Origin: Streptomyces silvae
GTDB lineage: Bacteria > Actinomycetota > Actinomycetes > Streptomycetales > Streptomycetaceae
Assembly (NCBI RefSeq): GCF_016745505.1
Contig: NZ_JAERUC010000149.1
Location: 1-64,000, forward strand
DNA length: 64,000 nt
Reading direction: 5' to 3'
Below, one piece after another: positions 33,075 to 41,497 of the stretch. The notes beneath the pieces were generated by a model. That model made no database searches. It worked only from the letters and a program-made list of their open reading frames with translations, and was not told the origin of the DNA. The position numbers and the translations under genes are program-made. The stretch's first letter is position 1; each line of letters opens with the position of its first letter.

Positions 33075-36000
33075 ATGGACAAGCGCACCAGCCGCAGAGC
33101 CGTCCTCGGGGCCGGCCTCGGCATCACGGCGCTGGCGGCGACGCCGCTCGGATCACTGATGGGGCTGACGGGTGAGGCCGCGGCGACCCCCGCCGGCCCG
33201 GGCCACTCCCCGGCGGTCCGGCCCACCGACCCCGGCGCGTACATCTCCTTCACGCCTCGCTCGGGCGCCTTCCCGCTGGTCAGGGCGGGCAAGGCGGCCC
33301 CGATCGTGGTCAGCGACAAGGACCACGACGGAGTCGTCCGGGTGGCCGGCGACCTCCAGGACGACATCGAGCGCGTCACCGGCGTGCGTCCCGCGCTCTC
33401 CCGGAACGCCGCACCCCGTGGCCGCGAGATCGTCCTCGTCGGCACCATCGGCCTCAGCCCGCTGATCGACGGCCTGATCGCCGCGGGCCGGCTCAAGGCC
33501 GCGGACATCGTGGGCAGGTGGGAGACCAGCCTGCAGGCGGTGGTCGAGAAGCCGCTGCCCGGCGTGGACCGCGCCTTCGTCATCGTCGGCAGCGACCAGC
33601 GCGGCACGATCTTCGGGGCGTACGACGTCTCCCGGGGCATCGGGGTCTCGCCCTGGTACTGGTGGGACGACGTCGCCCCCGTCCACCGCGACGCGCTGTA
33701 CGTCCTGCCCGGCCGGCACAGCCAGGGCACCCCCGCCGTGAAGTACCGCGGATTCTTCATCAACGACGAGAACCCGGCGCTCGGCACCTGGGCACCCGCC
33801 TTCTTCGGCCCCGGCAAGGCACCCGGCTTCGAGGGCGGGTTCAACGCCGCCTTCTACGCCAGGATCTTCGAGGTGATGCTGCGGCTGAAGGCCAACTACC
33901 TCTGGCCAGCGGTCTGGGGCCGTGCCTTCGCCGAGGACGACCCGGAGAACCACGCCACCGCGAAGGCCTACGGGGTCGTCATGGGCACCTCGCACGAGGC
34001 GCCCATGATGCGGGGCATCGAGGAGTGGAACCGGCACGCGGTCGCCGCGGTCCGCGACAGCGCCGGAAACATCACCCAGCCGGGCCACGACCCGTACGGC
34101 GGCACCGGCGAGTGGTCGTTCCGCCGCAACGCCGAGGCCATCAAGGCCTACTGGCGGGAGGGCGTCCGCCGCATGAAGCGGGAGGACTTCGAGGGCGTGG
34201 TCACCCTCGGCATGCGCGGCAACGGCGACGTCAGCCTGCCGGACGGCGACGGCATCGAGCTGATGACGGAGATCATCGCCACCCAGCGCGAGATCCTCGC
34301 CGAGGAGCTCGGCTCGGAGGACGGGGTCCCCCAGGTGTGGACCCTCTACAAGGAGGTCCAGCACTACTGGGACCGCGGGCTGCGGGTCCCGGACGACATC
34401 ACCGTCGTCCTCACCGACGACAACTGGGCCAACGTCCGCAAGCTGCCGGACCTGAAGAACGACCCGCGCGGCGGCGGTTACGGCCTCTACTACCACTTCG
34501 ACTACGTCGGCGTGGGGCGGAACTACAAGTGGGTCGACACCACCTCGCTCCCCAACATGTGGGACCAGCTCCACCAGAGTGCCGCCTACGGCAACCACGG
34601 CCTCTGGGTCACCAACGTGGGCGACCTCAAGGGCAACGAACTGCCCACCCAGTTCTTCCTGGAGTACGCCTGGGACCCCGACCGCTGGCCCCTGGACGCC
34701 CTCCCGGAGTGGGAGGAGCGCTACGCCGCCCAGAACTTCGGCGAGCGCCGGGCCGAGGAGATCGCCGAGATCCTCCGCACGTACGCCCGGCTGCAGTCCC
34801 GGCGCAAGCCCGAGCTGCTCAACCGGAAGATCACCCTCGACCCGGCCAAGGACCCGGCGACGGACTCCTCCGCCATCGTGTACGACGACCGGGCCACGCC
34901 CTTCAGCATCGTCGACTACCGCGAGCTGGAGCGGGTCACCGAGGACTGGCAGCGCCTGGACGCCGCGGCCGAACGCGTCCGGCGGGGCCTGCCCGCGTCC
35001 GCCCAGGACGCCTGGTACGAGCTTGTCGGCTACGCGGTCCGGGCGACCGCCAATCTGTACGCCCTGCGCGAGGCGGAGTTCACCAACCTGCACTACGCGC
35101 CCCAGGGCCGGGCGCTGACCAACCAGCTGGCCGCCACGGCCGAGGCAGGGCTGGCCGAGGACTTCGCCCTGGCGCGGCGCTTCGACACCGAGGTGGCCGA
35201 CGGCAAGTGGGAGGGGTTCCAGAGCCAGCCGCACATCGGTTACGGCGATGTGGACCGCTACGGTCCCAACGCCCCCTGGCAGCAGCCCGAGCTGGACAAC
35301 GTGGCCCTCGCGGACGAGATCTTCCCCGCCGTCCGGCGCATCGAACTCCCGCGCAGGGCCGAGATGGGCGTGGCCGTCGACGGCTCGCCCGACTGGTGGC
35401 CGGCGTCCGGCAGCAGCGGCACGGAGCCGGTCCTGCCCGTCTTCAGCCCGTACCAGAGCCAGCCCGCGCAGTACGTCGAGGTGTTCAACCGGGGCACCGT
35501 GCCGTTCGACTTCCGTATCCGTACGGGCGCCTCCTGGCTGATCGCCGACCGGACGCGGGGCCGGGTGGACGCCCAGACCCGGGTCACCTTCCGCGTCGAC
35601 TGGTCCCGGGCCCCGAAGGGTGTCACCCGGGTACCCGTCACCGTGTCCGGCCCCGGAGGCAGCGAGGTCGTCGTCCGCGCCGTGGTCGACCGGCCCCGGC
35701 TGGAGCGGTCGCAGCTCAAGGGGTTCGTCGAGGCCAACGGATACGTCTCGATCGAGGCCGACCACTTCCACCGGGCGGTCGGCCGCGGCGGGATCTCCTG
35801 GCGCCGCATCCCCGGCATCGGACGCACCGGATCGGGCATGGAACCCTTCCCGGTGACCGCGGCCCGGCAGACCCCGGGCGGCGCCGGGCCGCGGCTGGAG
35901 TACCGGGTCAGCCTCTTCACCACCGGTCCGGTGACCGTCTGGGCGTATCTCTCACCCCGCAACAACGCGCTGGCCGCCGACGGACTGACGTACGCCGTCT

Positions 36001-36263
36001 CCTTCGACGACGACGCCCCGCAGTCCGTCAACATCACCGAGGTCACCGGCTCCGACGACGGCACCATGAACACGCAGTGGGCCCGCAACACGTCCGACAA
36101 CGTGAACCGCACCGCGACCACGCACCACATCGGCCGGACCGGCGCCCATGTGCTCCGATTCTGGATGGTCGACCCGACCGTGGTACTCCAGAACCTCGTG
36201 GTGGACACAGGCGGCCTCAGGCCCAGCTACCTGGGTCCGCCGGAGAGTCTCCGGCTGAGCTGA
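33075..36263 (+). CDS. Secreted GH115 xylan alpha-1,2-glucuronidase
   Basis: A 1062-residue family 115 glycoside hydrolase. A Tat signal is visible (KRTSRRAVLGAGLGITALA, then an Ala-rich cleavage region), so it is exported folded. The body carries typical GH115 stretches: YVLPGRHSQGTPAVKYRGFF, FINDENPALGTW, VMLRLKANYLWPAVWGRAF, GTSHEAPMMRGIEEWNRH and QVWTLYKEVQHYWDRGLRVP. The C-terminal part contains Ig-like domains. The enzyme removes (methyl)glucuronic acid side chains from polymeric glucuronoxylan, opening it to the xylanase. ATG 33075 has GGGGAG just upstream; ATG 33063 and 33048 are alternatives. Confidence 0.9.
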   Translation: MDKRTSRRAVLGAGLGITALAATPLGSLMGLTGEAAATPAGPGHSPAVRPTDPGAYISFTPRSGAFPLVRAGKAAPIVVSDKDHDGVVRVAGDLQDDIERVTGVRPALSRNAAPRGREIVLVGTIGLSPLIDGLIAAGRLKAADIVGRWETSLQAVVEKPLPGVDRAFVIVGSDQRGTIFGAYDVSRGIGVSPWYWWDDVAPVHRDALYVLPGRHSQGTPAVKYRGFFINDENPALGTWAPAFFGPGKAPGFEGGFNAAFYARIFEVMLRLKANYLWPAVWGRAFAEDDPENHATAKAYGVVMGTSHEAPMMRGIEEWNRHAVAAVRDSAGNITQPGHDPYGGTGEWSFRRNAEAIKAYWREGVRRMKREDFEGVVTLGMRGNGDVSLPDGDGIELMTEIIATQREILAEELGSEDGVPQVWTLYKEVQHYWDRGLRVPDDITVVLTDDNWANVRKLPDLKNDPRGGGYGLYYHFDYVGVGRNYKWVDTTSLPNMWDQLHQSAAYGNHGLWVTNVGDLKGNELPTQFFLEYAWDPDRWPLDALPEWEERYAAQNFGERRAEEIAEILRTYARLQSRRKPELLNRKITLDPAKDPATDSSAIVYDDRATPFSIVDYRELERVTEDWQRLDAAAERVRRGLPASAQDAWYELVGYAVRATANLYALREAEFTNLHYAPQGRALTNQLAATAEAGLAEDFALARRFDTEVADGKWEGFQSQPHIGYGDVDRYGPNAPWQQPELDNVALADEIFPAVRRIELPRRAEMGVAVDGSPDWWPASGSSGTEPVLPVFSPYQSQPAQYVEVFNRGTVPFDFRIRTGASWLIADRTRGRVDAQTRVTFRVDWSRAPKGVTRVPVTVSGPGGSEVVVRAVVDRPRLERSQLKGFVEANGYVSIEADHFHRAVGRGGISWRRIPGIGRTGSGMEPFPVTAARQTPGGAGPRLEYRVSLFTTGPVTVWAYLSPRNNALAADGLTYAVSFDDDAPQSVNITEVTGSDDGTMNTQWARNTSDNVNRTATTHHIGRTGAHVLRFWMVDPTVVLQNLVVDTGGLRPSYLGPPESLRLS

Positions 36264-36290
36264 CCGGAGCGGGACGAGGAGGCGGCAGGG

Positions 36291-36686
36291 ATGAGCATCG
36301 AGATCCGGGACAGCGAGGGGCGCGGCACGGCGCTGGAGGTGGCCCCCGGGCCGCCGGAGGGGCCTCTCCAGGTCGGGATCCGGATCGAGGGCGCCTCCTC
36401 CTGGTCCTGCTCGCCGGCCGCGGCCAGGGAACTGGCCGCGGCGCTCGTCGCGGCGGCCACCGAGGCGGAGCACGCGGGCACGGGGGAGCCCGTCACCGTC
36501 GAGGCACGCGAGCTGCGACGCGGTGACGTACGGGACGGGGACCGGCTGATGACGGTCGAGGCCGTCAGGACGGACGGGGCGAACGTCCAGGTGACCTGGG
36601 TGTCGGGAGGAGGGCGCAGCTGGAGCCAGATGTACGGGGCGGACGCCGCCATCCGCCTCCGGCGCCGGCTGCGGCCGGAGAGCTGA
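36291..36686 (+). CDS. Hypothetical small protein
   Basis: 131 residues with no recognised family. It is acidic at the start and Arg-rich at the end (AAIRLRRRLRPES). A Trp/Ser segment (SSWSCSPAAARELAAALVAA) suggests a small alpha/beta fold. GAGGCGGCAGGG precedes ATG 36291, 28 bases after the alpha-glucuronidase stop, so it could be the last gene of the xylan message. No signal peptide or membrane helix. Confidence 0.7.
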   Translation: MSIEIRDSEGRGTALEVAPGPPEGPLQVGIRIEGASSWSCSPAAARELAAALVAAATEAEHAGTGEPVTVEARELRRGDVRDGDRLMTVEAVRTDGANVQVTWVSGGGRSWSQMYGADAAIRLRRRLRPES

Positions 36687-36727
36687 GCGGGGCGTCGTAC
36701 GGGCCGCATGGTATTTCGACAATCGCC

Positions 36728-36761
36728 GTAGTACGGTGAATCTCGTAGTACGGTGAATCTC
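36728..36761. repeat. Perfect 17-bp tandem repeat before the flavin oxidoreductase gene
   Basis: GTAGTACGGTGAATCTC occurs twice in a row (36728-36744, 36745-36761), followed by GTACC. The repeat is AT-richer than its surroundings and lies 72 bases before GTG 36833. TCTCGTAC within it recurs in the palindrome before the ArsR-type gene at 38720, so it may be a repressor site. Confidence 0.6.
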
Positions 36762-36832
36762 GTACCAAGCGACGGCCCGGCGCGCCCGGGCCGTCGTGCC
36801 GTCCGTCGTGTCCCGAGGAATCGGAGCCTCCT

Positions 36833-37915
36833 GTGAGTGCACTGTTCGAGCCCTACGCCCTGCGGTCGCTGACCGTTCCCAACCGCGTCTGGATGGCCCC
36901 GATGTGCCAGTACAGCGCCGCTCCCGACGGCCCGCTGGCCGGCGCCCCGACGGACTGGCACTTCCAGCACTACGCCGCCCGCGCGGCCGGCGGGGCCGGC
37001 CTCGTCATCGTCGAGGCGACGGGGGTGAGCCCCGAGGGCCGTATCTCCCCGCAGGACCTCGGCATCTGGAACGACACCCAGGTCGAGGCGTTCCGCCGCA
37101 TCACCACCTTCCTGAAGAGCCAGAACACCGTTCCGGCGATCCAGATCGCCCACGCCGGGCGCAAGGCCTCCACCGGGCAGCCCTGGAAGGGCGGCGCTCC
37201 GGTCGGCCCGGAGGCGCACGGGTGGCAGCCCGTCGCGCCGAGCGCGATCGCGTTCGACGAGCACCACCCCGTGCCGACCGAGCTGACCGTCGACGACATC
37301 CAGAATGTCGTCCGGCAGTTCGCCGACGCCGCCCGCCGCTCCCTGGACGCAGGCTTCCAGATCGTGGAGATCCACGGCGCCCACGGCTACCTGATCGGCG
37401 AGTTCCTTTCCCCGCACTCCAACAGGCGCACCGACGAGTACGGCGGCTCGTACGAGAACCGCACCCGCTTCGCCCTCCAGGTCGTCGACGCCGTGCGGGC
37501 CGTGTGGCCCGACGAGCTGCCCCTGTTCTTCCGCATCTCCGCCACCGACTGGCTCGAGGACGGCGAGGGCTGGACCGCCGACGACACCGTCCGCTTCGCC
37601 ACCGACCTCGAGGCCCATGGTGTCGACCTCCTCGACACCTCCACCGGCGGCAACGCCGCAGGCGTCCGCATCCCCGTCGGGCCCGGCTACCAGGTCCCCT
37701 TCGCGGCCCGTGTCAAGACCGGCACCACCCTGCCCGTCGCCGCCGTCGGCATGATCACCGAGCCGCAGCAGGCCGAGAAGATCCTGGAGAACGGCGAGGC
37801 CGACGCGATCCTGCTCGGCCGGGAGCTGCTCCGTAACCCGTCGTGGGCCCGGCACGCCGCGCGCGAACTCGGCGCGGAACCGCATGTCCCGGACCAGTAC
37901 CACCGCTCCGTCTGA
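36833..37915 (+). CDS. NADH:flavin oxidoreductase, old yellow enzyme family (YqjM-like)
   Basis: A 360-residue FMN-containing TIM-barrel ene-reductase. Landmarks are MAPMCQYSA with the flavin-tuning Cys of the thermophilic-like class, IQIAHAGRKAS, VEIHGAHGYLIGEFLSPHSN with the His pair, DEYGGSYENRTRF and the C-terminal LLGRELLRNPSWARHAA phosphate site. It reduces activated C=C bonds such as those of quinones, enones and nitro compounds. The GTG start follows GGAGCCTCCT. A downstream ArsR-type gene probably controls it. Confidence 0.93.
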   Translation: MSALFEPYALRSLTVPNRVWMAPMCQYSAAPDGPLAGAPTDWHFQHYAARAAGGAGLVIVEATGVSPEGRISPQDLGIWNDTQVEAFRRITTFLKSQNTVPAIQIAHAGRKASTGQPWKGGAPVGPEAHGWQPVAPSAIAFDEHHPVPTELTVDDIQNVVRQFADAARRSLDAGFQIVEIHGAHGYLIGEFLSPHSNRRTDEYGGSYENRTRFALQVVDAVRAVWPDELPLFFRISATDWLEDGEGWTADDTVRFATDLEAHGVDLLDTSTGGNAAGVRIPVGPGYQVPFAARVKTGTTLPVAAVGMITEPQQAEKILENGEADAILLGRELLRNPSWARHAARELGAEPHVPDQYHRSV

Positions 37916-37976
37916 CAGCGGGCACGCAGGCGCGTCCGGGATCACGGCCACCTCGAACTGGGTACGCTGAGCGGCG

Positions 37977-38705
37977 ATGTTCACTCCCCAGGGCCCCACG
38001 CTGCGCGAGCTGGCCGTACAGGCGCTCTCCTCGACCATGCGGGGATACGACCTGCTCGCCCCGAAGTTCGACCTGACGCCCTACCGGACCCCGGACCGGG
38101 TGCTCGAAGCCGTCGCCGACGCGGTGCGGCCCCTCGGGCCGTTCGACCGGGGCCTGGACGTCTGCTGCGGCACCGGAGCGGGCGTCGGTGTGCTGCGGGG
38201 GCTCTGCCGGGAGCGGGTCACCGGGGTCGACTTCAGCGCCGGGATGCTCGACGTCGCCCGGGAGGCGTACGCCGGCACCACCGGGGGCCCGGCGGTGGAC
38301 TGGGTCCGGGCCGACGCCCTGGCGCTGCCGTTCGAGCGGGCCTTCGACCTGGCCCTGAGCTTCGGGGCGTTCGGCCACTTCCTGCCGGAGGAACGCCCCG
38401 GGCTGTTCGACCAGGTGTACGCGGCGCTCCGGCCGGGCGGACTGTTCGTCTTCCCGGTGGGCGCGCCCCCGGCGGTGGGCTCCCGGGCCTACTGGTCACT
38501 GCTCGGCTTCGACCTGGCCATGCGGGCGCGCAACGCCCTGTGGCGCCCCCCGTTCGTCATGTACTACCGCACGTTCCCGCTCGCCGGTGTGGTGGACGAC
38601 CTCGTACGGACCGGATTCACCGTGCGGCTGCTGCCCCTGGAGGAGTTCGGCAGGCGGCCGGACGGCAGCCCGCGTGTCCGCCTCGTGACGGCGGCTCGTG
38701 GATAA
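37977..38705 (+). CDS. Class I SAM-dependent methyltransferase
   Basis: A 242-residue methyltransferase. Motif I is GLDVCCGTGAGVGVLRG, the acidic loop after beta-2 is VTGVDFSAGMLDVARE, and motif II/III follows (WVRADALALPFERAFDLALSFG, LRPGGLFVFPVG). A small molecule substrate is likely but unknown. A TACGCT -10 box (37963-37968) ends 8 bases before ATG 37977, suggesting a leaderless message. It lies between the old yellow enzyme and the ArsR gene, all in the same direction. Confidence 0.88.
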   Translation: MFTPQGPTLRELAVQALSSTMRGYDLLAPKFDLTPYRTPDRVLEAVADAVRPLGPFDRGLDVCCGTGAGVGVLRGLCRERVTGVDFSAGMLDVAREAYAGTTGGPAVDWVRADALALPFERAFDLALSFGAFGHFLPEERPGLFDQVYAALRPGGLFVFPVGAPPAVGSRAYWSLLGFDLAMRARNALWRPPFVMYYRTFPLAGVVDDLVRTGFTVRLLPLEEFGRRPDGSPRVRLVTAARG

Positions 38706-38719
38706 AACTACGACGGCTC

Positions 38720-38744
38720 TCGTACAATGGAGGCCCCTGTACGA
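38720..38744. promoter_or_regulatory. Inverted repeat and -10 box before the ArsR-type gene
   Basis: TCGTAC (38720-38725) and GTACGA (38739-38744) form a 6+6 inverted repeat with a 13-base gap. A TACAAT -10 box (38723-38728) overlaps the left arm. This is the expected layout of an autoregulated ArsR operator. Confidence 0.55.
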
Positions 38745-38756
38745 AGTGGAGCCACC

Positions 38757-39137
38757 GTGACGACGAACGCCGCTCGCGTGCTCGCCCACCCCTCGCGCGA
38801 GGAGATCCGCGTCGAAGGAGTGCTCCACGCGCTGTCCGATCCGATCAGACTGCGGATCGTGCGCCAACTGGCGGGCGCCACCGACGAACAGGCCTGCTCC
38901 CGCTTCGACCTCCCGGTCTCCAAGTCCACCACGACGCACCACTTCAGGGTGCTCCGCGAGAACGGCGTCATCGCCCAGTTCTACCGGGGCACGGCCAAGC
39001 TGAGCTGCGTACGGACCGAGGACCTGGACGCCCTCTTCCCCGGTCTGCTGGACAGCGTCCTCGCCGGTGTGGACCTTCAGGCCGAGCGCCTCGGCCGGGC
39101 CGACGCCTCCGCGCCCGCAGCGGCGGGGCCCGCCTAG
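38757..39137 (+). CDS. ArsR-family winged-helix regulator
   Basis: A 126-residue helix-turn-helix protein. The DNA-binding part is VLHALSDPIRLRIVRQLAG and LPVSKSTTTHHFRVLRENG, typical of ArsR/HxlR-like repressors. A single Cys (QACSRF) lies before the recognition helix; it could be redox- or electrophile-sensitive. The GTG start has GGAG 6 bases upstream and is preferred over ATG 38727, which lies in the operator. It likely regulates itself and the upstream oxidoreductase. Confidence 0.9.
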   Translation: MTTNAARVLAHPSREEIRVEGVLHALSDPIRLRIVRQLAGATDEQACSRFDLPVSKSTTTHHFRVLRENGVIAQFYRGTAKLSCVRTEDLDALFPGLLDSVLAGVDLQAERLGRADASAPAAAGPA

Positions 39138-40507
39138 CGGGAATCACCCCGGGCCGCGTCGAGCAGCCCGGACCAGTCGGGGATCTTCACCCGCCCGCGT
39201 CCGAGCGAGCGGCCGAGCTCGGACTCGGCGCGTTCGATGGACAGCCAGCCGTCCCACTCCACCGGCAGCAGCCCCTGGTCCCGGAGCACCCCCAGCGGGT
39301 CGGCGGGCACCTCACGGCCGAGGAGCAGCGGGGCGTCGTCGAGCAGCGAGGCGACCGTCTCCTTCGCGCACGACCTGTTCGAGCCGATCACCCCGGTGGG
39401 GCCACGCTTGATCCACCCGGCGACGTACTCCCCGGGCGACGCCTTCCCGTCCCTGACCACCCGGCCCGCCAGATGCGGCACGGTGCCGCTCACCGGGTCG
39501 AAGGGCAGACCGGGCAGGGGCGTCCCCCGGTAGCCCACCGCCCGCAGCACGAGCTGGGCCTCGATGTCCTCGTACGCCCCGGTGTCCTGGACACCTCCGG
39601 CCCCGTCCGGGGCCGTCCGGGCGAACCGCACCCCCGCGACCCGGCCGTCCCGCTCCAGCAGGGCGGCCGGCCGCAGGAAGAACCGCAGCCGGACGCGGCG
39701 CTCCCCGTCGGGCGCGGCCGGCGGAGGATCCGCCGCCCATCCGCGCAGCACGTCGAGATTGCGCCGGACCACGGCGGGCAGGGGAGTGCCCCGGTCCCCG
39801 GCAGCCGCGTACGCCGGATCACGTGCGAGCTCCGCCCCGTCGACGACGATCCGCGCCCCGGGGAGCCCGCCGAGCTCGCGCAGCTCCTTGGTGGTGAACC
39901 TGGCCTGCGAGGGCCCGCGCCTCCCGACGACGTGGACCTCACGCACCCTGCTCGCCTCCAGCGCGTCGAGCGCGGCCGGCGGCACGTCGGTGCCCCGCAG
40001 TTCGGCGGCGCCGCGGGCGAGGATGCGGGCCACGTCCACCGCCACGTTGCCGACCCCGACCACCACGGCCGAACGGGCCCGGAGCGCGGAACCGTCGACG
40101 GCCGCGTCCGGGTGGGCGCTGTACCAGGAGACGAACTCGGTGGCCGAGAAACTCCCCGGCAGTTCCTCACCGGGAACGCCGAGCGGGCGGTCGGCGGCGG
40201 CACCGACGCAGTAGACCACCGCGTGGTAGAGCTCCTTGAGCCGGTCGGGTGACACCCCGCCCGGGCCGCCCACCCCGACATGGCCGACGAAGGTGATCCG
40301 GTCGTCCTCCAGGACCGACCGGAGACTGCCCTGGAGCGACTTGATCTTCTCGTGGTCGGGCGCCACGCCGTAGCGGACGAGCCCGTACGGGGTGGGCAGC
40401 CGGTCCAGCACATGCACCCGCACATCCGGCACCCGCGACTGCTCCAGCAGGGACTGGGCCGTGTAGACCCCGCTGGGTCCCGAACCCACGACGGCGACAC
40501 GGAGCAC
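39134..40507 (-). CDS. FAD-dependent ferredoxin/adrenodoxin-type NADP reductase
   Basis: A 457-residue FprA-like flavoprotein. FAD binding is shown by RVAVVGSGPSGVYTAQSLL, the typical RLPTPYGLVRYGVAPDHEKIK follows, and the NADPH site is VVVGVGNVAVDVARILARG. The C-terminal GWIKRGPTGVIGSNR is diagnostic for this class. It moves electrons between NADPH and ferredoxins, often for P450 enzymes. GTG 40507 is chosen because GGAGGAGG lies 6 bases upstream. It ends over the last 4 bases of the convergent ArsR gene. Confidence 0.93.
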   Translation of the reverse strand: MLRVAVVGSGPSGVYTAQSLLEQSRVPDVRVHVLDRLPTPYGLVRYGVAPDHEKIKSLQGSLRSVLEDDRITFVGHVGVGGPGGVSPDRLKELYHAVVYCVGAAADRPLGVPGEELPGSFSATEFVSWYSAHPDAAVDGSALRARSAVVVGVGNVAVDVARILARGAAELRGTDVPPAALDALEASRVREVHVVGRRGPSQARFTTKELRELGGLPGARIVVDGAELARDPAYAAAGDRGTPLPAVVRRNLDVLRGWAADPPPAAPDGERRVRLRFFLRPAALLERDGRVAGVRFARTAPDGAGGVQDTGAYEDIEAQLVLRAVGYRGTPLPGLPFDPVSGTVPHLAGRVVRDGKASPGEYVAGWIKRGPTGVIGSNRSCAKETVASLLDDAPLLLGREVPADPLGVLRDQGLLPVEWDGWLSIERAESELGRSLGRGRVKIPDWSGLLDAARGDSR

Positions 40508-40656
40508 GGCGCACCTCCTCCGGCAGGCTCCCTCCAGCATGGCACCGCGGGAGGGAAGCGGGGGAGGCTCGCGGACCCGGCGGCCCGCCGATCCCCGTCG
40601 GGTCCGGCGAGGCCCTTCAGGTCCGGTGGGGCCTGTCAGGTCACCGCCGGGGCCCT

Positions 40657-41316
40657 TCAGGTCATCAGTCCGCGCATCCGGTCGATCTCCACGGTCTGCT
40701 GGGCGACGACGTCGTTGGCCATCTCCTCCACCAGCACGTTGTTGCCGTCGGCGAGCGCCTCGGTCGCCATGGTGACCGCCCCCTGGTGGTGGGTGATCAT
40801 CAGCTCCAGGAACAGCCGGTCGAACGCCTTGCCGTGCGCGGCCCGGAGCTGCGTGATCTGCTGGTCGGTCGCCATACCGGGCATGGCGGCGTGGTCCTCG
40901 TGCGTCTCCTCGCGGTCATCCCCGCCGTTCTTCTTCAGCCAGCCCTCCATGGCGCCGATCTCGGGCTTCTGGGCGGCCGATATGCGTTTCGCCAGCCGCT
41001 CGACGGAGGTGGAGGCGGCCCGCCCGGGGACGAGGCCGGTGAGCACGAGTGCCTGCTCGTGATGGGCGATCATCATGCGCGCGTAGCGGAAGTCGGCGGA
41101 GTTGGGGGTGTCGTCCCCGGCGGCCTTCACCGCCTCGTCGGCCGAGAGCGTCCTGGCCGGTTCGCCGGGCTTCCCGGGAGCCACGACCGAAGGCCCCTCG
41201 TCCGCCCCGGCCTTCGCCCCGTCGCCGCCGTCGTCGCAGCCGCCCAGGGAGAGGACGGCGGCCACGAGCGCCGCCGCCAGAGCTGCTGTGCGCACGCGGG
41301 TGTTCCGACGGTGCAT
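40657..41316 (-). CDS. DUF305 lipoprotein
   Basis: A 219-residue exported protein. A lipoprotein signal ends at LSLGGC (Cys27). The DUF305 domain is visible in two halves: FRYARMMIAHHEQALVLTG and LFLELMITHHQGAVTMATEA, each with a His-His pair, plus a Met/His-rich loop HEDHAAMPGM. The His and Met residues suggest metal, perhaps copper, binding. It is divergent from the LVIVD-repeat gene. ATG 41316 has GGAGG 10 bases upstream; ATG 41334 is possible. Confidence 0.9.
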   Translation of the reverse strand: MHRRNTRVRTAALAAALVAAVLSLGGCDDGGDGAKAGADEGPSVVAPGKPGEPARTLSADEAVKAAGDDTPNSADFRYARMMIAHHEQALVLTGLVPGRAASTSVERLAKRISAAQKPEIGAMEGWLKKNGGDDREETHEDHAAMPGMATDQQITQLRAAHGKAFDRLFLELMITHHQGAVTMATEALADGNNVLVEEMANDVVAQQTVEIDRMRGLMT

Positions 41317-41334
41317 CAACACGACGACCTCCAT

Positions 41335-41497
41335 TGCCCCATGAGTGTGTTGCGGACAGTCTTCCCGCCTCACACCCGGCCCGTGATCAAAAACTTTATT
41401 ACGTCTCTGTTGCCGTCTGTTGGTGTGTACATGATACGGGTCATACTGCCGGGGTCCATGAACCGTTCGTCGACGAACGGACACTAGGGAGGACGCA
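41335..41497. promoter_or_regulatory. Divergent promoter region of the DUF305 and LVIVD genes
   Basis: A 163-base AT-rich gap. On the plus strand TTGGTG, 16 bases, CATACT (about 41420-41450) is a fair promoter. Between it and the ribosome binding site GGGAGG is CCGTTCGTCGACGAACGG (41463-41480), a perfect 18-bp palindrome that could be an operator or a leader hairpin. TAATAA in the minus orientation near 41400 may serve the DUF305 gene. Confidence 0.55.

Noticed and set aside
33153..35771. 872-residue minus-strand frame within the GH115 gene
   Set aside because: Shadow of a clearly recognisable GH115 coding sequence.
23355..36263. Recent horizontal transfer of the xylan locus
   Set aside because: GC level and codon use look like the rest of the window, and no mobility genes, tRNA or flanking repeats are seen.
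36728..36761. Start of a CRISPR array
   Set aside because: Only two contiguous 17-bp copies without spacers; a promoter-type tandem repeat is more likely.
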